A stretch of 25,460 bases of DNA from Ruminococcaceae bacterium UBA1405 (lineage in GTDB: Bacteria; Bacillota; Clostridia; Oscillospirales; Ruminococcaceae): contig DBQB01000003.1 of assembly GCA_002305685.1 (NCBI GenBank), positions 1-25,460 on the forward strand, given 5' to 3'. Made by a program: the position numbers and the translations under genes. The stretch's first letter is position 1, and every line of letters starts with the position of its first letter. Below are positions 6,400 to 14,211 of the stretch, in pieces. The notes under the pieces were generated by a model. That model saw only the letters and a list, made by a program, of their open reading frames with translations. It made no database searches and was not told the origin of the DNA.

Positions 6400-9102
6400 T
6401 TGGCTGGAAACTCCAGATCCAAAGGCTCCTCCAAATCCCGCTCCACCCAATCCAGAACCAACCGCTCCACCTCCAAGAAGGCCGCAGAGCGCCAGGAGAT
6501 GGCCCGCCGCCAGATTTGGGCGGTGGTTCTCTTTGCGTTGGGGATTCTTCTGCTCTTTCTCGCAGTAATCCAGGGACAAAATTTCTGGCAGGTACTGCAC
6601 AACCTCATGTTCGGCCTATTCGGCTGGTGCGGTTATCTGATGGGACCTCTCTCCATCTACATAGCGATTATGATCGCTACCGACAAGACGGTGACCTCCG
6701 TTAAGGCAACCCTCATCGAATCGGGCGCGCTGCTGCTGCTGCTCTGCGGCATCACCCAGGTTTTGAGCGGAGGGATGCCTGCCGCCGCCTCCTTTTGGAA
6801 AAACGCCACCATCCTCTATGACCAGGGGGTATCCCTGAGCGGCGGCGGTCTGCTGTCCGCACCCATCGGCCTCACGCTGCTGGGACTGTTTGGGAAAACA
6901 CCTGCCACCATCACCATCATTCTGCTGATCTTTGTCTTTGTGATGCTGCTCACCGGCACAACGCTGCTGCAATTTTTCCACAAAGCCTATCAGCCGGTAA
7001 AAAAGGTGGGAGAGGTTTACACCCAAAAGGTCGCCCAACGGCAGCCTCCCAAATTTAACATTGATATCCCGGTGGACGATCCGATAGAACCCTCGGCACA
7101 GCAGCTGCCCCAGCATCCTGTCAGCTCCCCCAAAGGCAGCATGACCGGGGCCCAGCATCTGATGCAGCTCAACGATCAGCTGCTGGATGCTCCAAGCGAG
7201 GCGGCGCAGGACGCTCCGCCTGTTTCCACCGACAACGTTACCGTTTTTCCCGGTACCGCTCAGGCAGGCTCCGGCTCCAAAAAAAGCAAACAAAAGCAGC
7301 GCAGCGAAGCGATGGACGAGATCGATGATCTCATTAGCAAAATGCTCAACGGGGGGAAAGACAAATACAGCTCCCCGGTGGAAATCATTCAGGAAGATCC
7401 CGAGTTGTTCCCCAGCGAATCCCCCGGAGAGATACTGAGAAAACTGGCTGAGGAACCGCCGGTGACCGCTGAGACCATAGAGGAGGCCAAAAAGGCCTCT
7501 CTTTCCGGACAGCCTTCCGCCGGCAATCCGGAATCCTCCGGCAAGAAATCCCGTCAGGAAGAAAAGGGGGAGGCCGTCCCTTCGGAAGAGATTGCCGCAG
7601 AGATCGCTACCACCCAACAGGAACTGCCGGAGACGGAGGAATATGTGTTCCCCTCCCCGGGCCTTCTCAATGAACCCAAGCCGCAGCCGGAGGACGATAT
7701 CTCTGAGGAGCTCAAGGCCAACGCTGCCCGGCTGGTGGATACCCTCTCCAGCTTCGGAGTACAAACCCGGATTGTGGATATCTCCCGTGGTCCTGCCGTT
7801 ACCCGCTATGAGCTTCAGCCCTCCGCCGGCGTCAAGATCAGCCGCATCACCAGCCTGACCGATGACATCGCCCTCAATCTGGCGGCTGCGGGGGTCCGCA
7901 TCGAGGCCCCCATCCCCGGAAAGGCAGCGGTAGGCATCGAGGTTCCCAACAAGGTGGTCAGCACCGTCCCCATCCGGGAGGTCATCGATTCCCGGGAATT
8001 CGCCGACGCTTCCAGCCGTCTGACGGTGGCGCTGGGGCGGGATATCGGCGGAGCCATCGCCATCGCCGACCTGTCCAAGATGCCCCATCTGCTCATTGCC
8101 GGTTCCACCGGTTCGGGCAAATCGGTGTGTATCAACTCCTTCATCATCAGCCTGCTGTTCAAATCCTCCCCCGATGAGGTAAAGCTGCTGATGGTAGACC
8201 CCAAGGTGGTGGAACTGGGGGTATATAACGGCATCCCCCATCTGCTGGTACCGGTGGTAACCGATCCCCGCAAAGCAGCCGGCGCCCTCAACTGGGCGGT
8301 GTCGGAGATGCTGCACCGCTATCAAACCTTTGCGGACAACAGCGTGAGGGACCTCAAGGGTTACAACAAGCTGGCCTCCACCCGGGAGGACCTGAAACCC
8401 ATGCCCCAGATTGTCATCATCATCGACGAGCTGGCCGACCTGATGATGGCCGCCCCCAACGATGTGGAGGACGCTATCTGCCGTCTGGCTCAGATGGCCC
8501 GTGCCGCGGGAATGCATCTGGTCATCGCCACCCAGCGTCCGTCGGTAGACGTTATCACCGGCGTTATCAAGGCCAACATTCCTTCCCGGATCGCCTTTGC
8601 CGTCTCCTCCCAGGTGGATTCCCGCACCATTCTGGATTCCGGCGGAGCAGAAAAACTGCTGGGCAAAGGCGATATGCTCTTTAGTCCCGTGGGCTCCAAC
8701 AAGCCCACCCGTATCCAGGGATGCTTTGTCAGCGACGATGAGGTGGAAAAGGTGGTAGACTTCATCAAAAATGGCGGCAGCGCCGCCTATGACAGTACCA
8801 TCATGGAGGAAATTGAAAAACAGGCCGTGGCGGAAAAATCCAAAGGAAACAGCGGTGACGGCGGCGGATTCGACGCCGAGGACGAGATGCTTCCCGCCGC
8901 CATCGAGGTGGTGGTGGAAGCGGGAATTGCCTCCACATCGCTGTTACAGCGGCGGCTCAAGCTGGGCTATGCCCGCGCCGCCCGGATTGTGGACGAGATG
9001 GAACAGCGCGGCATCGTCGGCCCCTTTGAGGGCAGCAAACCCCGCCAGGTGCTAATCTCCAAGGAGCGCTGGATGGAAATGAAGCTCAACCAAAGCAAAT
9101 AA
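6400..9102 (+). CDS. ftsK: DNA translocase FtsK/SpoIIIE
   Basis: A 900-residue ATP-driven DNA pump that moves chromosomal DNA through the closing division or sporulation septum. Layout: a basic Ser/Lys-rich tail (1-36); four membrane segments between about 39 and 190; a long acidic Pro/Gln/Glu-rich linker (about 205-440); the RecA-like motor with Walker A GSTGSGKS at 568-575 and Walker B IVIIIDE at 671-677; and a C-terminal winged-helix gamma domain (about 827-890, including LQRRLKLGYARAARIVDEME) that reads polarity sequences (KOPS/SRS) on DNA. Start: TTG 6400, 9 bases after AAAGAAAGGA. Synteny with tepA-ylzJ favours SpoIIIE/SftA-type annotation; vegetative versus sporulation role cannot be told from sequence. 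Confidence 0.95.
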   Translation: MAGNSRSKGSSKSRSTQSRTNRSTSKKAAERQEMARRQIWAVVLFALGILLLFLAVIQGQNFWQVLHNLMFGLFGWCGYLMGPLSIYIAIMIATDKTVTSVKATLIESGALLLLLCGITQVLSGGMPAAASFWKNATILYDQGVSLSGGGLLSAPIGLTLLGLFGKTPATITIILLIFVFVMLLTGTTLLQFFHKAYQPVKKVGEVYTQKVAQRQPPKFNIDIPVDDPIEPSAQQLPQHPVSSPKGSMTGAQHLMQLNDQLLDAPSEAAQDAPPVSTDNVTVFPGTAQAGSGSKKSKQKQRSEAMDEIDDLISKMLNGGKDKYSSPVEIIQEDPELFPSESPGEILRKLAEEPPVTAETIEEAKKASLSGQPSAGNPESSGKKSRQEEKGEAVPSEEIAAEIATTQQELPETEEYVFPSPGLLNEPKPQPEDDISEELKANAARLVDTLSSFGVQTRIVDISRGPAVTRYELQPSAGVKISRITSLTDDIALNLAAAGVRIEAPIPGKAAVGIEVPNKVVSTVPIREVIDSREFADASSRLTVALGRDIGGAIAIADLSKMPHLLIAGSTGSGKSVCINSFIISLLFKSSPDEVKLLMVDPKVVELGVYNGIPHLLVPVVTDPRKAAGALNWAVSEMLHRYQTFADNSVRDLKGYNKLASTREDLKPMPQIVIIIDELADLMMAAPNDVEDAICRLAQMARAAGMHLVIATQRPSVDVITGVIKANIPSRIAFAVSSQVDSRTILDSGGAEKLLGKGDMLFSPVGSNKPTRIQGCFVSDDEVEKVVDFIKNGGSAAYDSTIMEEIEKQAVAEKSKGNSGDGGGFDAEDEMLPAAIEVVVEAGIASTSLLQRRLKLGYARAARIVDEMEQRGIVGPFEGSKPRQVLISKERWMEMKLNQSK

Positions 9103-9159
9103 GCTTTTGACAGCATACCACCGATTTTTCACCACACCCGATTAGATTGGAGAAGCGAT

Positions 9160-11151
9160 ATGACACCCAACAACACTCTGGACCGCAGCAAATTTCTGCC
9201 CATCTCCATGGAGGATGTCCATGCAAGGGGCTGGGATGAGGTCGATATTGTCTGTGTGACAGGGGACGCCTATGTGGACCACCCCTCCTTCGGCATCACC
9301 ATCACCGCCCGGGTTCTGGAAGCAATGGGGCTTCGGGTGGCCATCCTGGCCCAGCCCCGGCTGGATACCGATCAGGATTTCACCCGCTTTGGCCGTCCCA
9401 GGCTGGCCTTTTTCGTAACCAGCGGCAACATCGACTCGATGGTCAACAACTATACCGTCGCCAAACGCAAGCGCACCGAGGACGCCTATTCCCCCGGCGG
9501 CAAAGCCGGGATGCGCCCCGACCGCGCCATCATCCATTACTGCCGGAAGGTACGGGAAATCTATGGGGATATCCCGCTGGTGATCGGCGGATTGGAAGCG
9601 TCCCTGCGCCGCTTCGCCCATTATGATTACTGGGACGACGCAGTGCGCCCGTCCATCCTGCAGGACACCACCGCGGACCTGCTGATCTATGGTATGGGAG
9701 AGCACCAGACTCGCGCCATCGGCGAAGGGCTGCGTTCCGGCAAAAAGCCATCTCAGCTCACCGATATCCGCGGCATCTGTTATTTTGCGCCGCTGAACGC
9801 GCCGCTGCCAGAAAATGCAGTCAGCTGCGCCTCCTATGACAAAGTAAAATTGGACAAGCGCACCTACGCCCGCTCCTATCAGATTCAGATGGAGGAACAG
9901 GACGCGGTCAACGGCCGTCCCATCGTGCAAAAACACGGGGATCGTATGCTGGTACAGACAGCACCTGCCATCCCGCTGAACCAGCAGGAACTGGACGAGG
10001 TGTTTGCCCTCCCCTACCAGCGGATGTACCACCCGGTCTATGAATCCCAGGGCGGCGTCCCGGCCATCGAGGAGGTGGAGTTTTCCATCATGCACAACCG
10101 GGGCTGTTTTGGAAACTGCAACTTCTGCGCCATCACCTTCCATCAAGGACGTCATGTGACCAGCCGGAGCAAAGAATCGGTGTTGGCGGAAGCCCGCTCT
10201 TTTCTCAACAATCCTCGCTTTAAGGGATATATCCATGACGTGGGTGGACCTACCGCCAATTTTCGAGGTCCCTCCTGTGACAAACAGCTCAAATACGGCC
10301 TATGCCGCAACCGGAAATGCCTTGCCCCCAAGCCTTGCCCCAACCTCAAGGCCGATCACTCGGAGTACATTGAGATTCTGCGGGAGATGCGGGCCATCAA
10401 AGGCATCAAAAAGGTGTTTATCCGTTCCGGTATCCGGTACGATTATCTGTTGGCGGACAAAAATACCAATTTTATGGACGAGCTGGTGCGCTATCACATC
10501 AGCGGACAGCTGAAGGTAGCGCCGGAGCACTGCAGCAACCATGTGCTGCAAAAGATGGGAAAACCTCCCATCGAGGTATTCGACCGGTTCTGCAAGCAGT
10601 TCTTTGCCGCCACCAAACGGGCAGGCAAGGAACAGTATCTGGTACCATACCTGATGTCCTCCCATCCCGGTTCCACCCTGAGAGACGCCATTGAGCTGGC
10701 CATGTACCTGAAAAAGAACCATATCCATCCCGAACAGGTACAGGACTACTACCCCACCCCCGGTACCCCCTCCACCTGTATGTTCTACACAGGGTTGGAC
10801 CCGGCCACGCTGGAACCGGTTTTTGTGCCCAAGACCCCGGAGGAAAAACGGTTACAGCGGGCATTGCTTCAATATTACAAGCTGGAAAACCGCCGTACCA
10901 TCATCGAGGCGCTGCAAAAGGCGGGCCGGGAGGATCTCATCGGGCCGGGAGAAAACTGCCTGGTGACGCCGGACCGGGAATATGTGGCAGCCAAACGGGA
11001 ACAACAGCAGCGGGAGCGCATCCTGAAAGCGGCCCACAAACCGCAGCAGGGCCGCAGTGCAGCTGCTTCACGAAACCATCTTACCTCCAACGCAAGAAAG
11101 GACAATCACATTGGCGCAAAAAAGAAAAAGTACGGCCCCCAGAAACACTAG
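9160..11151 (+). CDS. YgiQ family radical SAM protein (UPF0313)
   Basis: A 663-residue radical SAM protein whose reaction is unknown. The N-terminal domain (about 1-290; WDEVDIVCVTGDAYVDHP near the start, then FGITITARVLEAMG) matches the YgiQ/radical_SAM_N_2 type. The cluster motif CFGNCNFC carries Cys316, Cys320 and Cys323 with the wider C-x3-C-x2-C spacing that holds the [4Fe-4S] cluster. Further Cys (DKQLKYGLCRNRKC) follow, and a C-terminal DUF3362-like part contains YYPTPGTPSTCMFYTG. The tail is basic (last about 60 residues, ending in a Lys run) and may bind nucleic acid. Start: ATG 9160 with GGAG seven bases upstream. The last 41 bases overlap the next gene. Confidence 0.9.
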   Translation: MTPNNTLDRSKFLPISMEDVHARGWDEVDIVCVTGDAYVDHPSFGITITARVLEAMGLRVAILAQPRLDTDQDFTRFGRPRLAFFVTSGNIDSMVNNYTVAKRKRTEDAYSPGGKAGMRPDRAIIHYCRKVREIYGDIPLVIGGLEASLRRFAHYDYWDDAVRPSILQDTTADLLIYGMGEHQTRAIGEGLRSGKKPSQLTDIRGICYFAPLNAPLPENAVSCASYDKVKLDKRTYARSYQIQMEEQDAVNGRPIVQKHGDRMLVQTAPAIPLNQQELDEVFALPYQRMYHPVYESQGGVPAIEEVEFSIMHNRGCFGNCNFCAITFHQGRHVTSRSKESVLAEARSFLNNPRFKGYIHDVGGPTANFRGPSCDKQLKYGLCRNRKCLAPKPCPNLKADHSEYIEILREMRAIKGIKKVFIRSGIRYDYLLADKNTNFMDELVRYHISGQLKVAPEHCSNHVLQKMGKPPIEVFDRFCKQFFAATKRAGKEQYLVPYLMSSHPGSTLRDAIELAMYLKKNHIHPEQVQDYYPTPGTPSTCMFYTGLDPATLEPVFVPKTPEEKRLQRALLQYYKLENRRTIIEALQKAGREDLIGPGENCLVTPDREYVAAKREQQQRERILKAAHKPQQGRSAAASRNHLTSNARKDNHIGAKKKKYGPQKH

Positions 11152-12139
11152 GAGAAGCTCCTCCCGCAAAGGAAGGCCGCCAAAAATCAAGGTCATTCCC
11201 TATTTGGTGGCAGCCGCCTTCAGTATGCTGTGTCTGTGCATCACCATGGCGGATTACGTCAACCCCTTCTCCCTGTTTCCCACCTGGGACCAGATCTTCA
11301 CCACCGTGGAGCGGATCGGAGGGCAGGACATCTCTTCCGATGCTTCCGGTGTTCCTGGGACCCATTCCACCGTCACAGTACATATGATCGATGTGGGACA
11401 AGCAGACAGCATCCTCATCGAAGCACCCCAGGCCAATGTGCTCATCGACGGCGGGGAAAACGGCAGCGGGGATGACATCATTGCCTATCTCAAAAACCAG
11501 GGGGTCTCCACACTGGATATCGTCATCGGCACTCACGCCCATTCGGATCATATCGGCGGGCTGGACGAAGTGATTGAGGAGATGAAGGTGGAGAAGGTTA
11601 TCCTCCCAGAGATGGCTGAATCCTCCATCCCCACCACCAAAACCTACACCAACCTGCTCACCGCCATCCTGGAAAAAGGCCTCTCCATCACCACCGCCCA
11701 GGTGGGAGATACCTACTCTCTTGGCGATGGAGCAAAGCTTCAGATTGTTGGTCCAAACGGTATCTTTACCGATCTCAACAATACCTCGGTGGTCTGTAAA
11801 CTCACCTACGGGGAAACCTCCTTCCTTTTCACCGGCGACTGTGAGGAGCAGGCGGAGGCCGCCATCTTAAACCGTCGGGGAATCGACCTTTCGGCGGATG
11901 TGCTCAAAGTAGGACATCACGGCAGCGATACCTCCACCAGCGATGCTTTTCTGGAAGCGGTGGACCCTGAGATCGCGCTGATTTCCTGCGGTGTGGACAA
12001 CTCCTATGGCCATCCCTCCCCCTCCACGCTGGAAAAATTGATCCAGTGGGGCGCGGAAATTTATCGAACCGATCTGAACGGCTCAGTGGTGGTCACCAGC
12101 GACGGGATGAATCTGAAGGTCAAAACCGAAAAATCCTGA
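11111..12139 (+). CDS. ComEC/Rec2-like metallo-beta-lactamase protein, membrane-anchored
   Basis: A 342-residue protein with a highly basic N-terminal tail (residues 1-27), one membrane segment (about 28-47), a Ser/Thr linker, and a metallo-beta-lactamase domain. The metal motif THAHSDHIGG puts His142, His144, Asp146 and His147 at the active site; TGDCEEQAE and VGHHGSDTSTSDAFL supply the later Asp and His. This is the stand-alone version of the C-terminal domain of the competence protein ComEC, thought to be a nuclease/phosphodiesterase; it lacks the channel domain, so DNA uptake cannot be assumed. Start: TTG 11111 lies 8 bases after AAGAAAGGA and within the end of ygiQ; the upstream ATG at 11057 has no ribosome-binding site. 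A DUF3006 gene follows directly. Confidence 0.88.
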   Translation: MAQKRKSTAPRNTRRSSSRKGRPPKIKVIPYLVAAAFSMLCLCITMADYVNPFSLFPTWDQIFTTVERIGGQDISSDASGVPGTHSTVTVHMIDVGQADSILIEAPQANVLIDGGENGSGDDIIAYLKNQGVSTLDIVIGTHAHSDHIGGLDEVIEEMKVEKVILPEMAESSIPTTKTYTNLLTAILEKGLSITTAQVGDTYSLGDGAKLQIVGPNGIFTDLNNTSVVCKLTYGETSFLFTGDCEEQAEAAILNRRGIDLSADVLKVGHHGSDTSTSDAFLEAVDPEIALISCGVDNSYGHPSPSTLEKLIQWGAEIYRTDLNGSVVVTSDGMNLKVKTEKS

Positions 12140-12153
12140 TTGGAGGAAAAATC

Positions 12154-12381
12154 ATGAAATACCTCTCGGTGGACCGGATAGAGGGCGCTCTGGCCGTCTG
12201 TCTGGACGACGACGAAACCATCTATCGGATCCCTTTGCATGAGATCGACGCAGAAAAGGTGCAGGAGGGGGACGTCCTCCTTTTGACCGAAGAAGGAAAG
12301 CTTCTTCCCACTCCGCAGGAGAAGGCACGCCGGCAGCAAAAGAATCTGGAGCTGCTGAGAAAGCTCACCGGCAAAGGATAA
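12154..12381 (+). CDS. DUF3006 domain-containing protein
   Basis: A 75-residue soluble protein. YLSVDRIEGALAVCLDDDE, then YRIPLHEIDAEKVQEGDVL, matches DUF3006: a small beta-rich domain opening with 'DRIEG' and followed by a 'EGDVL' turn. Function is unknown. The last 25 residues form a basic Arg/Gln/Lys helix. It is 14 bases downstream of the ComEC-like gene with a strong TGGAGGAAAA. DUF3006 proteins commonly sit next to stand-alone ComEC-like metallo-beta-lactamases in Firmicutes, so the two may work together. A terminator follows, ending the plus-strand run. Confidence 0.8.
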   Translation: MKYLSVDRIEGALAVCLDDDETIYRIPLHEIDAEKVQEGDVLLLTEEGKLLPTPQEKARRQQKNLELLRKLTGKG

Positions 12382-12401
12382 GCCATACGATTGCAAACAG
12401 C

Positions 12402-12450
12402 AAAGCGACCGTTTCCGGATGCATCTGCACCCAGAAACGGCCGCTTTCTT
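12402..12450 (+). terminator. Terminator ending the plus-strand gene run
   Basis: AAAGCG-a-CCGTTTC (12402-12415) pairs with GAAACGG-c-CGCTTT (12434-12447), 13 pairs around one mismatch, then CTTT. It lies between convergent DUF3006 and hydA genes and could also stop the hydrogenase transcript on the minus strand. Confidence 0.8.
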
Positions 12451-12489
12451 TGTCAGGGGACAGCACCCCGTCTATTGCAGCTTACAAAC

Positions 12490-14211
12490 TCAGATATCCC
12501 ACTTGGACTGATCGGTATGCAGCAGCTCATGAGAACGATGGGAGAGGGGTTTCTCCAGATATTCCTCATACAGCTTCTGTACAAAGGGATTTTCGTGGCT
12601 GAAGCGGATCATCGCGCTGGAATCCAGCTTGCGCAGCACCTCTCCGCGCTCCGCCGCCAGCTCCACGCCGTCGGTGATGGGCTGTCCGCCGCCGCCTGCG
12701 CAGCCGCCGGGACAGGCCATAATCTCCACAAAATCATACTGTACAGTACCGGCCTTGATGGCGCTGAGCAGCTTGCGGGCATTTCCCAGCCCACTGGCTA
12801 CCGCCACCTTAAGGCTGACGTCTCCCACCTGCACGGTACGCTCCTTCCAGCCTTCCATGCCCCGCACGGCGCTGAACGCGTCAGGATGGGGATTTTCACC
12901 GGTTACCAGATAATGGGCGCTGCGCAGTGCAGCCTCCATCACACCGCCGGTGGTACCAAAGATCACGCCTGCTCCGGTGCCCAGTCCCAGAGGTTCGTCA
13001 AACATCGTCTCTCCCAGCTCGTCCAGGAAGATGCCGCTGGAACGCAGCATACGGGCCATCTCTCGGGTGGTCAGCACGATATCCACATCGGCGCCTGCAC
13101 CGGCGTCGCTGACCTGGGGTACATCCGCCTCATATTTCTTGGCAACACAGGGCATGATGGAGACACAGGTGATACGGCTGGGATCCACCCCCAGCTGTTT
13201 GGCAAAATAGGTTTTTGCCACAGCGCCAAACATCTGTTGGGGAGATTTGGCGCTGGAAAGGTTGGGCAAAAAGTCCGGAAATTCATGTTTGACAAAGCGC
13301 ACCCAGCCAGGGCAGCAGCTGGTGAACATGGGCCAGCGATACTCGTCCTTGTGGGTAAGGCGCTCCAACAGTTCGCTGCCTTCCTCCATAATGGTCAGGT
13401 CGGCGGCAAAATCGGTATCGAATACATAGTCAAAGCCCAATCCCTTGAGGGCGGTGACCATTCTTCCCACCGTCGCCTCATGCTGGCTGAGCCCGGCGTC
13501 CACACCCCAGGCGGAACGTACCGCGGGAGCAACCTGGGCAATCACAATCTGATTGGGATCGGCAATGGCGTCCATCACCCGCACCGTATCGTCCCGCTCA
13601 TGCAGGGCGCCCACCGGGCAGTGGGTGATACACTGGCCACAGAGGGCGCAGTTGGTATCGGCAAAGGATTTCACATTGCGGAAGGAAACCCGGACACGGG
13701 GTCCGGTGCCCACCACGTCCCATACGCCCAGTCCCTGCACCTTTTCGCAGAAGGAGATGCAGCGCATACATTTGACGCACTTTTCGGTATCCCGAATCAG
13801 GGGCAGCGTTACATCCCAGTTTTTCTTCCGGTAGGAAACCTCAAAGGGGATGTCGGTGATATTTAAGTCGCGGCACAAACTTTGCAGCGTGCAGTTTCCG
13901 TTGCGCACACAGCTGGTACAGTTGGTATTGTGGTTGGAGAGGATCAGCTCCACGTTGATGCGGCGGGCGGAACGCACCTTGGGGGAATTGGTGTATACCA
14001 CCATTCCCTCCTCCGCCTGGGTATTGCAGGCGGAGCAAAGGTTCTCGTTGCCTTCCACCTCCACCACGCAGACCCGGCAGGCGCCGATCTCGTTGACATC
14101 CTTGAGATAACAAAGGGTGGGAATCTTAATTCCGGCGCTGCGGGCAGCCTGCAAAATGGTGCTACCATTCTGCACGCTCACAGCTTTTCCGTCTATCGTC
14201 AATCTTACCAT
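12490..14211 (-). CDS. hydA: [FeFe] hydrogenase, M3-type catalytic subunit
   Basis: A 573-residue cytosolic hydrogenase that makes or uses H2. Domain order and Cys positions follow Clostridium pasteurianum CpI: [2Fe-2S] domain with Cys34, Cys45, Cys48, Cys62; a His-ligated [4Fe-4S] with His94, Cys98, Cys101, Cys107; two ferredoxin-type clusters (Cys145/148/151/155 and Cys188/191/194/198); then the H-cluster domain. All three H-cluster motifs are intact: FTSCCPGW (Cys299 proton relay, Cys300 ligand), MPCVAKKYE (Cys354) and MACPGGCAGGGGQP (Cys500, Cys504). Start: ATG 14211 overlaps the preceding gene's stop (ATGGTAA), so translation is coupled. The paired flavoprotein suggests HydDB group A2 (glutamate-synthase-linked) rather than the NuoE/NuoF trimer. 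The HydE/F/G maturases are not in this window. Confidence 0.95.
   Translation of the reverse strand: MVRLTIDGKAVSVQNGSTILQAARSAGIKIPTLCYLKDVNEIGACRVCVVEVEGNENLCSACNTQAEEGMVVYTNSPKVRSARRINVELILSNHNTNCTSCVRNGNCTLQSLCRDLNITDIPFEVSYRKKNWDVTLPLIRDTEKCVKCMRCISFCEKVQGLGVWDVVGTGPRVRVSFRNVKSFADTNCALCGQCITHCPVGALHERDDTVRVMDAIADPNQIVIAQVAPAVRSAWGVDAGLSQHEATVGRMVTALKGLGFDYVFDTDFAADLTIMEEGSELLERLTHKDEYRWPMFTSCCPGWVRFVKHEFPDFLPNLSSAKSPQQMFGAVAKTYFAKQLGVDPSRITCVSIMPCVAKKYEADVPQVSDAGAGADVDIVLTTREMARMLRSSGIFLDELGETMFDEPLGLGTGAGVIFGTTGGVMEAALRSAHYLVTGENPHPDAFSAVRGMEGWKERTVQVGDVSLKVAVASGLGNARKLLSAIKAGTVQYDFVEIMACPGGCAGGGGQPITDGVELAAERGEVLRKLDSSAMIRFSHENPFVQKLYEEYLEKPLSHRSHELLHTDQSKWDI

Noticed and set aside
6616..8517. 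Minus-strand 633-codon open frame
   Set aside because: Antisense to ftsK, with low-complexity composition and no ribosome-binding site.
12391..13866. Plus-strand 491-codon open frame
   Set aside because: It is antisense to the clearly conserved hydA gene, and its translation has a His/Gly/Gln-rich shadow-frame composition with no family match.
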